Both the position numbers and the translations under genes were made by a program. The notes beneath the pieces are model-generated. The model made no database searches. It saw only the letters and a program-made list of their open reading frames with translations, and was not told where the DNA came from. Below are positions 44,238 to 56,163 of a DNA stretch of 64,000 nt, one piece after another. Source of the stretch: Cliona cf. orientalis (lineage: Eukaryota > Porifera > Demospongiae > Clionaida > Clionaidae); assembly GCA_963930775.1 (NCBI GenBank), contig OZ005695.1:2542001-2606000 (forward strand), in the 5' to 3' direction. Within the stretch, counting starts at the first letter, position 1. The number at the start of each line of letters is the position of its first letter.

Positions 44238-44617
44238 GTAAATTTTCATAACTTAGGTACATAATAATTATTAAATTTTAACTTTGACTGACAGTGAGAG
44301 ACATATAAATACTATAATGATCTGGAATTGTCATGATGATTGTCATTAATTTTATCATGACATAACTGATGATGTCATAAATAATTATTATGCGTTATAA
44401 TAAGAGACATGGCATTGTGATCATAACGATCTGAAGTGGTCATGACGATAATTGTCTATGAAGATGACATCATAAATAAGAATGTGAAATTTGAAAAATT
44501 AATTAACGGCTCTATGTCATATTACATAAAATTATGCTACCGTAGAAGGCAGCTACGGAAAAGAACATGATGATTGTTCCATTAATGAGAAAGTAGTAAT
44601 AATATTATTATTATGAT
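44238..44617. repeat. Spacer with two diverged ~115-bp direct repeats
   Basis: A unit running GAGACAT...GATCTG(G/A)A...TCATGA(T/C)GAT...GATGTCATAAATAA appears at about 44296-44390 and again at 44404-44480. The stretch is AT-rich and holds the convergent 3' ends of gene E and SLC35B3. There is no gene. Confidence 0.45.
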
Positions 44618-47600
44618 TCAAACTTGGAACTGAGGTGAGTTATATAATCTCATTCTCCTGGAGGAGTAGAGTGCCGTTGCCTTGATGAGACTGAGTCGGA
44701 GCCAGTCGTGAATCTTTGACTTATTCTTACTGTAAACATTGAGCCCGATACCGGAGAGTACAATCAGCCCAGCCCATACATACCTAAACATCATGGACAA
44801 GGAGAAACGTTAATGCTAGCTAGTCACTAATACATTTAGGAGATTATCAATAATTAATATTATGTGCTGGTTCTTCAGGAGAGGGAAAATTAGGCAAGTT
44901 CTAGTACTTTTAGTACTACCGTACTTAATGTAATACAATGCATGGAAAAATAATTTTAATTTCTGGTAAAGGTCGTCAACTGCTCCATATATAAACGTTA
45001 CAAGAATTCGCAAAATTTCTCAATTAGATCATGTGTTGCAACTATGTATGGTATTTCTCTGTGCACATGTATACTTTGGAAATTCCAGGGAGGAGGAATT
45101 AATTTTATGGGTAGGAAATCCCTATGCTACCAACATCAAAATAAATCTCTGTACATGTAATTAGATGTGGTCCATTAAAATATTACCCTAGCAGTACTTA
45201 CTGAGCTGTGAAAGGCTTGGTGAAGAGTAAAAATGATAGCACCATCGTTACTGCCTTTCGAAATGTAGTCACTGGAAAAAAAAGAAGATATTCACTCCTA
45301 AATAACCATATGCTGCACTACTGATGCAGCACTGTAGCTATGTGTGATTGTATACCTGTTACAGCCAAAAGTGCTCCGAAGGATCGTACCAGAACTAGCA
45401 CAAAGTTGATGCCAAGATAGCCAGTCAGTGAGAATACGGCAGCCATCAGATACATATGAGGATTCTGCATAAGAAAGAAAAAGATACCGTACTTAATCTA
45501 AAATAATGCATGGAAAAAAATAATTTCAATTTTGAAAACGCGCGTTTTTCTGGTAAAGGTCGTCAATCACTCCATATTATAATTATAAACATAATGAGAA
45601 TTCATAAAAATTAATGCTAATTTCTCGTGTTAAATTGGATCATGCATTGTATTAGATTAACTACGGTAGTATTTATCGTAAATAAAGACATTCCAGTCCC
45701 ATTCCCAAACTTTTCTGTATGCCTACATCATTAAAATGCTGGGAAACCTAAGATAAAGGCGCACATCTGAAGTAGTCCATCAAATGGTAGACCCTTCCCT
45801 CAGTTGCGGTACAAGTGCTGGGAGGGTCTAGCCTAGTAGACTAGGTCAGAAGGAGAGCTCATCATGCGTGTATGAATACACCATATGTGTGTGTGTCGGT
45901 ACAGTATTAGTGAATATTTTGTCTATAGGGTGGACACCGTGAGGTGCTGTGTTACTAGGATACACTATAATAGTTGAGATCACAATGCCTAGATATTTGT
46001 GACCTGCTATGAGAAAAGGGACCATTCATGTTAGCATCAATTTTTGTCGCGATAATGTCCAACTTGCTTTCTACAAATGTAGTAGTGAGTAGGCACATTC
46101 CCACCTTTCAAAGTATACACATAAATATAGAAATGGGGAGCACTAAACTTTGGAGTGGGCCTGGATACAAGCATCATAGGCAGATTCAGGATTATAGATT
46201 GGGAACAGGCCTGTGGATGAGGCTCTACAGTCATACTATTACATACCTTTAAACAGTAGAGGAAAGCTGGTAGGAAGGATTGGGATACGAGGACACCAAC
46301 AAGAATGTAGACAAAACCAACAGCATAGGAGTAAAGAACCATCTCGACGTTGGAGGCAGAGTGCTGCTTGAGAGCTTTCTCCTGAACATTACCAATCACT
46401 GCATCAGCACAGAGGGCCAGCGAGATGAGTAAGACCCCTGCAATTATACAAGAGAAACACTGTCTGGTATTGTACAATGTATATATACATTCTGGACATA
46501 TCATATGTCACACGTGGTGTTCATGTACATGCATTACAGAGGAACCTAAGATAATAGCAACCAATTTGTCATTCCACTGTAGCCATGGCAATACTAAGCT
46601 GTTGAAAATTATTGGTACTGTACCGTGGAACTTGGAGAGCATTAAACTAGGTGGAACAGCAGACGGGGCATTGATGGAATGAATGCTTTGTATCAATACA
46701 AAAATTTCCAATCATTATCAAGACTAAAATCTTTACCAAAATTCCAGCTACATGACATTGTGCATGTGTATATAGCTCCTGAGATGTGTTGGTCATCTAT
46801 TACTAAGCTAGTCCAAAATACACGTACATAGCTCACCAGTCTGATCGAAGTTTGGCTGGACAGTGCTGTCAGCGAGAGTGAATAGAATGAGCCCAACACT
46901 CATACAGACCAGGGCCACTCCATCCAGAAGGGTGTACTTCTTCCCTGCAAACAATCAAATTAATGGGCGGTAATAATAGTATAAAGTACTACCAATCCTT
47001 AGTTAGACATAAGGATTAACCATCCCATTGCCTGCTCAGGCAAACCTAATCTCCAGCGAAAGGGAGAGCCACTTACATACGTAGGTGCCTATAATAGCCT
47101 TGAGAACTAGGGGTGGTAGGCTACTGTCAGTGTGAGCCAAGAATATAAAATTTCAATACTGTCACATCATCATTGGATACGGAATGTCTCTATAATTATC
47201 ACATAATTATGTTACACATGTAGTACACCACTACAGCAAGGGTCATCGGCCATGAAAATAGACTGAGCGAAAGTCTTCTCTCTGATAAAACAACACACAG
47301 TGATCGCTTCTCCTCATGAAGGCTAGTAGTCATTAGGCTCACCTTGGATGATCATACCGCCCACCATGACTGGTATCAGCTTACAGCTCTTGAATATCAC
47401 CTGTGTAGCAACATGAAATACCACAACTAACGACCGCAGTTACAAGACCCACGCACTGGGATTCATTAGTACTTAGTATGTGTAGACCTAGTACCGCTTG
47501 ATGTAGAGCAGTGATAGAATACTTGCACATACCTGTGTAGGGTAGTTAAGGTAGCCCAGTGATGTGTTGGAGAGACCCATAGTTGCAACGGTGAGAAAAG

Positions 47601-48527
47601 CAAGAAACGCATACGTTTTGAGCGGTATTCTGAAATTACAAAGAGCAAAAAGATAATCACTATTGTATGAATATTATATTCAGCTAGCTACATCAAGAGT
47701 ACTCATTATTATTTACTCTTGGCTACATTGTATCTCCAACATATTCAATCATTGTTTTATTCCTATTGTTTTCCCTAGGGTTCAATGAAATAAATACATG
47801 TACACATGTACAAGACTCAGTATTCTTCCCATGAAATGTACACATAACTATTTTCAACATTAAGGTACCCCCCCCCCCCCCCCCCCCCCCCCCCCCAGTG
47901 TGCATGACAAGTGCTGTAGCCCTCTTAGCTTGTCTGTGATGTAGCTGACTTACTTTCTTTTTGGTTCCCTGCGAACCTGCCTCTCAACGGTGCCAAAGAG
48001 AGCGTAGAAGCCAAACTGGATCAGAGTGAGGTACCAGCCGTACGGCTTGAAGCCTTCAATACTGAATATCCACTCCTACAACAACAGACATGGATCAATA
48101 AGGATGACATGCAATGTATATTAATGTATCATAAGTTACATTGAAAATTCTTGACGTTTCGGATAGCATGGACAATAATATAACAGGCATGAAATAATGT
48201 GTCATTTATCTGAAAATTGCTTTTTAAACACAAAACCATCGCACGAAACATTTTCAACAAAAATATTTGTGTTATCTTTGACCAGTCTACCTGCGTGTAT
48301 CCATAGAGGAGGTAGAAGAACATCACTCCAAACACGCAGACAAGGAACTGAAACGTCCGTGATAATTTGTGCAGGGGTATACCCAATACATACAGTGGGG
48401 TCACCACTTCATGTTCACTGGAGGAGTCACGTGACTTTTGGTTGCCATGGTAATACAAGGGGAGCTGAAATTTGTCGAGATGGTTGCGATCACTTTGCTC
48501 CGCAGTGCCGGGATTTGCGTGCGCCAT
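44618..48527 (-). CDS. SLC35B3: Solute carrier SLC35B3-like PAPS transporter
   Basis: Nine exons on the minus strand: 48291-48527, 47954-48075, 47533-47629, 47343-47400, 46837-46944, 46247-46437, 45356-45464, 45202-45271 and 44618-44783. They give 385 residues, against about 400 in vertebrates. The product is a ten-helix nucleotide-sugar-transporter-family protein. Diagnostic stretches are GYLNYPTQVIFKSCKLIPVM, SLALCADAVIGNVQEKALK, NVEMVLYSYAVGFVYIL and QYVWAGLIVLSGIGLNVYSK. The known family role is bringing the sulfate donor PAPS from the cytosol into the Golgi for sulfation of glycans and proteins. The start at 48525-48527 has a strong context (AAGATGGCG). All splice sites are GT-AG. It is a conserved housekeeping gene. 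Confidence 0.93.
47868..47896. repeat. C29 homopolymer in an SLC35B3 intron
   Basis: An uninterrupted run of 29 C lies in the intron between exons 2 and 3 of SLC35B3. Exact length is likely uncertain from sequencing. Confidence 0.9.
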
Positions 48528-49059
48528 CTTGGAACTAAAGGATAGCTTTATCGAGGGAGATGGAGAGCTTGAGTGAGAGAATGGTGCACTTTCATAATCC
48601 AATACTTGAGGAAGCAGAGAGCAACCTGTAAGAAATTTAATTTACAATAACGGGGGGAATTCCCTCATTGTTTTTTACTAGCATATTCACAAAGCAGTAC
48701 CACGTTGCTTGGTAGTACATGTACAGAAAATTTTAAATGTATAACTAAATCAGAGGTGAATATTAACCTCCGTGGAATTTTCTATACTTCCATGCCAAAG
48801 AGTAGTTCTTCCTGGGGCTCTTCTGCAGTGGTCGCCTTGGGCTCACAGACCTTCGAACCGCGTCTCCTCTAGACCCGCCGCTTGGAACCCGACAGCGATG
48901 TTGATTTGAAGGTGCTAGTGCGCGATGATGGCTTACTGACTTGAAATTGCTGCAGACGTGTCGAAATTTTGTCGGCATTCTGCGCAGCCTCGATCTGTAA
49001 ACCGACTCGAATTCATGGCGGTCTCTCGATCCACAGTTCTTGGCTCTATCGACTCCCAT
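48528..49059 (-). other. 5' region of SLC35B3 with possible upstream exon
   Basis: A splice acceptor (TTTCTTACAG|GTTG) lies near 48627-48630, so at least one upstream exon is likely. An ATG frame at 49057-49059 runs 97 codons to 48768 (MGVDRAKNC...KFHG). It would join in phase to the reading frame that leads into the SLC35B3 start if the weak donor G|GTTAAT is used. It may instead be a 5' UTR with an upstream frame; the Arg/Ser-rich peptide has no domain. Confidence 0.35.
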
Positions 49060-49614
49060 ACGTGAGATAGTAAAGCTATTAAAAGGCTACGCTAGGGATT
49101 TTAGTACAGCGGGTGAAACTGAACCTTGATCCTAGCGATACCGATTCGGGGTGGGCTCGGGTTACTTTAAAAATTTAGAGGAAGAGGATGTTTGTGCGGA
49201 TTCACTGGAGGAAGAGGTACATGTAGCTACATGATCAACCAGTCCCCTAGGGCGGCCCTTGCCCAGCCTGGCGCCATAGCCCATGCGCTAGATACCAGGT
49301 ACTAGGTAAGCTTACAGGTAGAGCCTATAATTATATGGGGTATTTATTATTAATGTTACATGTGTTAGATGTCATTTACTGCTTACCCGCGCTTGAAAAG
49401 AAAAGAATCTTGACAAAAAAATTAAAAGTAGGCGTGTTCATGCAGCATTTTTCTTTCAAAATTTTCTTTTTCGCTTTATTGGAAGCACTTTTGCACTCGC
49501 GCTCACACGCGGAACAGAATAGGGGGCGTGGCTCGATTGAGCTAACGCGCTATATAGCTGCAAACTCAGCCCCACCCAGCACCTTGAAGTGAGCTGTGTC
49601 CAGTTACTGGGGAA
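49060..49614. promoter_or_regulatory. Shared upstream region of SLC35B3 (-) and gene F (+)
   Basis: The two genes stand head to head across ~550 bp. Near gene F there is GGGGGCGTGGC followed by CGCGCTATATAGCTGC at about 49521-49560, a GC-box plus TATA-like pair ~55-95 bp before the ATG. On the other side no clear core element is seen. Two-way promoter activity is inference. Confidence 0.35.
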
Positions 49615-51157
49615 ATGACATTTTCAGCCAGTAGCGCCAGCGCTAGCGATGATTCGCTGGCGTTGAGCATGATGGATGAGGAAAGAGAAAGTAACCCAGT
49701 AGAAGACAGAGAGAGAATAATCCAACTAGGAATAGCCATTACATGGATAGCCCAGGAAAGGGTGAGTGACATGACACATGCACAGACAAATAATTAGTAC
49801 ATCAGAGTTTACTGTCAGTATGCATGTTGGATGATTTACCTACTAAGAAGGGGAATAATTATTAGCACTGATAGTATATAGATCTATACCTACTGTAATG
49901 ATAGCATAATTGTCCATAGGATAATAATTATTATTATTCAGCTGGACACACAATAATAATAATAATAAAATGCCTACAAAATAATGTCATACAGATGATT
50001 CATATTGGAAACAGAAACAGACAGAAACGATTGTAATGAAGAGCTGTAGGGTTCTTGCATAGATTTATTTTTGAGAACAAATCTCAGGTTGTAGGGGGGT
50101 ATTTTTTGAGACCACCTGCTGGGTATCGTTATGCCATTGAGTGGGAGACTTCACTGTACCACACATAGGAAAAACAAAGATGGCTCCATATAAAGTATAT
50201 TCAGAGCCATTCATAACTCAATGATTCAGCTTGTAGCTAATGAATAATTTATTTAATGCTTAATAGATGTCAGATGATCTGCCATGATACAGCGATGACA
50301 TTACCTCATACCATAGCATAATAAATAATAAATTATTATATCCAGCATAATAAATTATTATATCCATCCGTCAGTATGCAATCTCTCTCTCTCAGTTTCT
50401 CTCTCTAACTCATTCTCTCTGAACCTCAGAATAGTGATATATAGCCATAATTATTAGCAAATTCAGCACCCCAAGGGTACCCCTAACATCTAAGTTACAC
50501 ATGCACACATATTATTAAACACATATGCAGGAAGATTTGAGGAAGAATTACTGCCTTAAATCCATTGGACAACAATTAGAAAGAACTCATACCTCACTCC
50601 TAGGCCTCTATAGACCTCACACCAGAACAGAGAGCACACATGCATCAAATATAAGAGAAAATCGTGAGGAAAATAGCAGTATTACATCTATTGGTCGAGA
50701 ATTAGAAAGAGTTTACCGGGCCATCGAAAATATAGAAGACGCATACTTAAAGGAAGAAAAGAAGCGAATGGATTACAGCTTTTATGGCAGTTCTCCCTCC
50801 CCATCTGTAGTTTCATCCATCCGAGAGGGGCCTGGGGATGAGGCAACTGCGTCCACTCCATCTGCAGCTACTGAAGATGAGGAAGAACTCTTTGAGGAGT
50901 ATTTTGCGTCTTATCTCACTCATGGACCAACCATTGGTTCATCTTCCCGGGAGGGGCCTGGGGATGAGGCAACTGCATCCACCCAATCTGCAGCTACTAA
51001 AGATGAGGATGAAAGTCGCATCAACGGTGAAGAACTATTTGAGGAGTATTTTGCGTCTTATCTCACTCATGGACCAACCATTGGTACTAGGCATCTTTCT
51101 TTGCATGTCCCTTCTCATCAGAGTAGAAGAAGAAACTATTCACAGACACTCGTGTGA
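49615..51157 (+). CDS. Gene F: short paralog of gene G, unknown function
   Basis: Two exons, 49615-49761 and 50531-51157, give 257 residues. Exon 1 (MTFSASSASASDDSLALSMMDEERESNPVEDRERIIQ...TWIAQER, 49 residues) lines up with exon 1 of gene G (EDRERI..L....TWI.QE). Exon 2 starts with a helical stretch (KNYCLKSIGQQLERTH). It then holds a direct duplication: REGPGDEATAST.SAAT.DE...ELFEEYFASYLTHGPTIG occurs twice, about 40 residues each. It is likely a soluble, coiled-coil adaptor-like protein; no enzyme motif and no membrane segment are seen. It looks like a shortened tandem copy of G that gained its own repeated tail. Confidence 0.7.
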
Positions 51158-51597
51158 CAAATTATTAATAATTTCTCTGAAATCATCCTCCATTGCTGCA
51201 TTTTTGCAGCTCATAATAGTTGTATTTTATGTCATGCTGTTGATTTTCAATTGTTTTGTGTAGTATTAGCATAAGGATATTACTACCGGGGTATTACAAT
51301 AATGTAATCTCTCTCTCTACACACAATACATAATGGCTATCGATACATGGTAAAAGGTCGAATGCTCTACATATACATACAAAGTACATGTAGCTAGCTA
51401 GATGCGCCGCGCCCCCTTTTATGCGCATGCGCTATGCGGATATGCAGACAGAGCAATTCTAAGTGGGCGTGTCCAAAGCATGCCAAAGCAGCAGGCTATA
51501 GGCGCGATCGATGCAAAATAGACTTCAAACAATTATTGTTCTCAAATACAACCAAAAACCTCGTAGCTAGCTTTCGTATCAAGCTATTCGATCGAAC
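51158..51597. promoter_or_regulatory. Spacer and likely promoter of gene G
   Basis: Just upstream of gene G's ATG lies CGCCGCGCCCCC, then ATGCGCATGCGC (an NRF1-type palindrome, about 51421-51432), then GGGCGTGTCC. This GC-rich patch stands out from the AT-rich surroundings and resembles the one at 28375. The first ~140 bp are the 3' UTR of F. Confidence 0.4.
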
Positions 51598-54500
51598 ATG
51601 TCCTCTTCGGCCAGCGAGAAAGACTTGCGTAGCCTGGACGAGGACAGCGGGCACGACTCCATCGACGATGCCTACAGCAGCCCGGCCGAGGACAGGGAGA
51701 GAATAGAACACCTCGAAACAGTCGTCACCTGGATACGACAAGAAGTGGTGAGCCAATCGTTTGTTTAACATCATTATCCTAGTGTACCTACCTATCGCGC
51801 GATGTCGATTACTTTTTGGGTGACAAGCATGTATGATGTGTACGTCATTGAATTTGTTTGCCAGTGTGTACAATTTCGCTCTTCATTCTACTCGATGTGT
51901 TAGAGCAGCAACTCTTTGTATATTAAAAGGATTGCCACTACTGTTGTATATACTCTTAGCAGTGAAGCACAGAATAGCAGTAGCAGGCCTACAATTTTTC
52001 AAGTTAGCCTGTCTGTCCATCCCATCAAGTGTATGCATGCATGCATGCTTGGCAATTTGCTCTTCACCTGTCACACTATAGCTTTTGTCCATGTTTTGAT
52101 GGATGCTTAGTGCATTATCACCTCCAAGGTGTTGGAACTCTGGCTGATCACACTATATTATATAGGGGAGTATACATATAGCTACCCACAACGTGATCTG
52201 TTGGCTTCTCAAATAACTAGACTCTGAAGGTACTATGTATGTATGTTCTGGCACTCTTGCAAAAGTGATCTGGGATAAGCTTATACTCTAGATCTGTAGG
52301 CTATAGGTTGTGTATAGTCTAGACTAGAGTCAGATATTATAGCTTCTCAATAAAACTTGAGGCAGAGCATTTCCTGGATCAATCATATCCCACTTAGTTG
52401 GCTATACTTCATTGAGCTGTGTGTATTAATTATCACCACAAAACCTACTCAATGGTTGCTCAATGTTGTTAAATTCAAAGTCCCAATTCAGTTGGTGCTG
52501 ATTTCTTGCCCTCTCTCCATTTCCTCGTTCATATCCTGTTCTTATTGCCAACCCAGTGATTGTCACTGCTATGTGCTGATCAATGCCCCATAGGCCCCAG
52601 CCAACAAAAGTTACCTCTAATAATACTTCTCTGTGAAATGACATTTGGAGGCCTATTATTAAAAACAATATCTTCTTGACAATACATCTTTCCATATTAA
52701 TATATACTGTGTTCTCTGCATGTGTATGCACTGGTACACAGCCTGTGCATGTAAGCTTTTGTATTGTGCATAGTAAGGACTATAGACTATGGATGTGTAT
52801 GTGGACTGCTTTTGAGCTGTATGTGCTGTTCAAAATGGTGACACAAAATAATACTTGCAATTGTTCCTTGATATGCTGTAGACAAGTTTAAAATCTTCTT
52901 AAGCTTGTTGCTTGAAATAACTGCGTGCATGACAGTGTATGTAGCTATGCAGTCATGTGAATCTCTGTCTTGTGATCTTGGCTTTAATTCCCTCATAGTG
53001 CTGCATTCCTATTGACATAATTGCATCTATGCAGGCTCCTGTGAATCCATTCCATAGTGCTGCTGCACGTACTTTTGAGGGTATACCATTCAAGCTACAC
53101 ATTCACTAGAGCTAGTTAGTCTCTGCTTACATGTTCAGTTCCGCTGTGACTTGGGGACATTGATTAGATTCACAGAAAGGATGTAGTGATAATTGGTTAA
53201 ATTAAATGTGAGCTATAGTATATATATGTACGTAGCCACGTAAGTAGCTACAGGAATTGTAGCAATGTATTATGTTGCGTGGAGCTCAGTGAGCATGGCT
53301 TCCATATGTACATGTAGCCTCGATTTACACATGCATTCACACGTACAACTTCTACACCAGGGAATTATTTAGAGGATAGGGAACATGCACAGAGAATACC
53401 CACCCCTGAGATTCATTCCCTCTCCCTAGAGTAGTGGAACATGTCTGATTTCTCGCTCTTAAAGAACCACAACAATTCCTGTATTAATCCCAATACATGT
53501 GCATGTATAACAGTATGTACATGTACATAGCTTAGTGAGTCTGTACTTGTGGCGTGTGGTTATATAATATTTTGCCCCATTGACTGATGCCATGGCAGTT
53601 GTCTCAACTCAATCTGTGTACAGTCGTTTTTGTTGTCATGCTGTGGCCAGTGGATAAAACCCCCGAGATCCACTAATGATAATTCCTTTTCCCAAAAATA
53701 GAACGTGCTTACATGTCAGAGTTATTAGTAATGAATTGAAGTAAGTGAACCATTAGGATGCTAATAACTTTTCCATCACTAGTCTTGGTGTCCTATCTTC
53801 TACTCATTGCACACTTACAGCAACTGATGTACATGTACGTGCAGCGATATTATGCACACAACGATGTATCCGTTAATATCATGCACGCACACATGCATGT
53901 ACAAACACGCAAACGAGCATACATACATAATTATGTACGTACGCACAATAAGAGAGACACGAGCAATTTGTTGTTGTGTTCAAGATGAAGGGCTCGGTTG
54001 TTTGTAGCCCAAACAAGGAGCGCCTTGTTTGTACTTGTGCTACACGATAGTTTGAGTGGAGCTTGAGTGGCAACGGATGAACAATTAATTGCAGCTGTGT
54101 GCACGGCACGCTGTGGATGGATCGACCATATGGCCACTCTAGTACCCATATGTTATATGTTTAGCATTTTTGAAGCAGTTTGACAGTGTATGTACATGGT
54201 AGTTGCTCGCTGCATGACTGAGTACTAGTTATGTGTGGAAGTTCTCGTGTTTTATTTCTGATTATTGGGATGAGTTACCTCAGTTTACATTGTTGAGTAT
54301 AGTTCTTTCTTTTAGGTGTTATAGACAGGAAGGAGAGAGAGAGGGAGGGAGGAGAGAGGGAAAGAGAGAGAGAGGGGGGGGAGGGAGAGGGAGAGAGAGA
54401 AAGAGGGGAGAAAGAGGGTGGAAGGGAGGGAGGGAGAGGGAGAGAGGAAAGAGGGAAGGGAGAACAGCTGAAGAGGGGGAGGGTTTTTACTGTCATGTCT

Positions 54501-56132
54501 ATATCTCTCAGGTCAACAGCTGTAGTCACCTCTTTGGGGTGGGTGTGTATCTCCCAGGTGGATGACCACACCATGGGTCTTGTGAACACTGTTATCACAG
54601 CCATCTTTCCCCCTCTCTTCTTACGGTAGAAACGAGAACTAATTTGCCGCCAAATTTTCTTGTACCAACTTTAGCTCTAGCTCGTTATTCTATAGTCAGA
54701 GCTACATGCATGCTAATTAATTCCAAAACGGACACACATGTGTAGTACGCTGGCTTAGGATCTACATACATGTAAAGGGTGTCTGTGATGGTTTAGTTAG
54801 TGGGTGATGGAATTGGTCTAGGGTTGGAGTTGGTCTGTGTCAACTGGGAAATTAAGTCACCAATTTACACTAGCTAACTGAACAGTTGTGACAAGTACAG
54901 AGACCATCGACCACTGCCATTGTGCATGTACATGTACATGTATATTAGTGTCCTGTACCCTAACACAGAAAGATGAAACAGTGCTGTAGATTCGTTGTGT
55001 GTATTCATAGCAATCTTAACATTAATTTTGCTCAAGCTTTGCTAAACAGGTGATCTGCGAGGGGAGATAGTATTATTATCCTTGAGGGAGAAAATTCCAG
55101 GCTCTAGCTTGATAAGTAGCTTAGATTTGATCACTAACTACTGTAGCAAGTGAGCCAAATGTACATATATAAGGTAGACTTGTGGGCTATGCACACACAG
55201 GTAATGTGATATTTACTTGGTGGCCAGGTTAATTATTACCAGCAAATGCTTGTAGACCTCTAAGGTAGCCACACCAACAACCTCACTTACATGTACAAAC
55301 CCACCTCCCCGCCCCCCACCCCCCCTCCACTACCCCAGGGCCCAACACACATCGATGCGTCATAATAATGTACATGAGCTACATGTACATTGCATTAAGG
55401 GCTTATTGTGCTAATAGAAGGTTGTTTTGTGTTGTGTGTGTGTGGTTGTCCACATGCACTTATGTGGTGGCTAATCTAATCATCTTTATAGATACCAGGG
55501 GGCTTGTCCATGGCAGGATGACCTCCCATGCCCTTAGAGGTTGAATTTAGCCACAACAGCATCACTATAGTAGCCACATCCACTGTGTACATGTGCAGGG
55601 GAGCTCTGAACATGAAAGTGGTTAGTCTCATACATTTTGCAATAATGTTTTTTTTTGTCATCCCAGCTTGCATTTGCTGAAAGTACATACACTACAGTAC
55701 TTAGCTTAGCATTGTTGGTTATATTGTGATTAATGGGGGCTCTCTTGCAATTATTTGCATAGTGAGAATACTTATAATGATTTAAACTGGTGAATTCAGA
55801 TTAAGACAAGGGATCTGTATCTCGGTAGCCAGTGTACTGATCGTTGTGTTTATTTTTATCTCTTCCTTTTATGGAGAGACGGCATAAAATTGCGATCATA
55901 TTCTTGGTCAAAAATCAAATTAGTCATGTCTGAACTTTTTATGTCTGTTATCATAACCATTGCGTGCACATCATACCTGGTGATCTGGTCATGCTATGAT
56001 CATTGTGGGCATGCTCAGTTAAGCAAGACTATGACAATTGACACAGATTAGAATTCTCTTTGGGTTGGCATATCTCTAGCTGATTGACTCTGTGGAATAT
56101 TCCATTTTTAATTATGGCAAGAATTCTCTCTC

Positions 56133-56163
<31 letters not shown>

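Noticed and set aside
54233..54604. Open frames of ~110 codons on both strands
   Set aside because: They come from the purine-rich simple repeat in gene G's intron; no splice or domain support.
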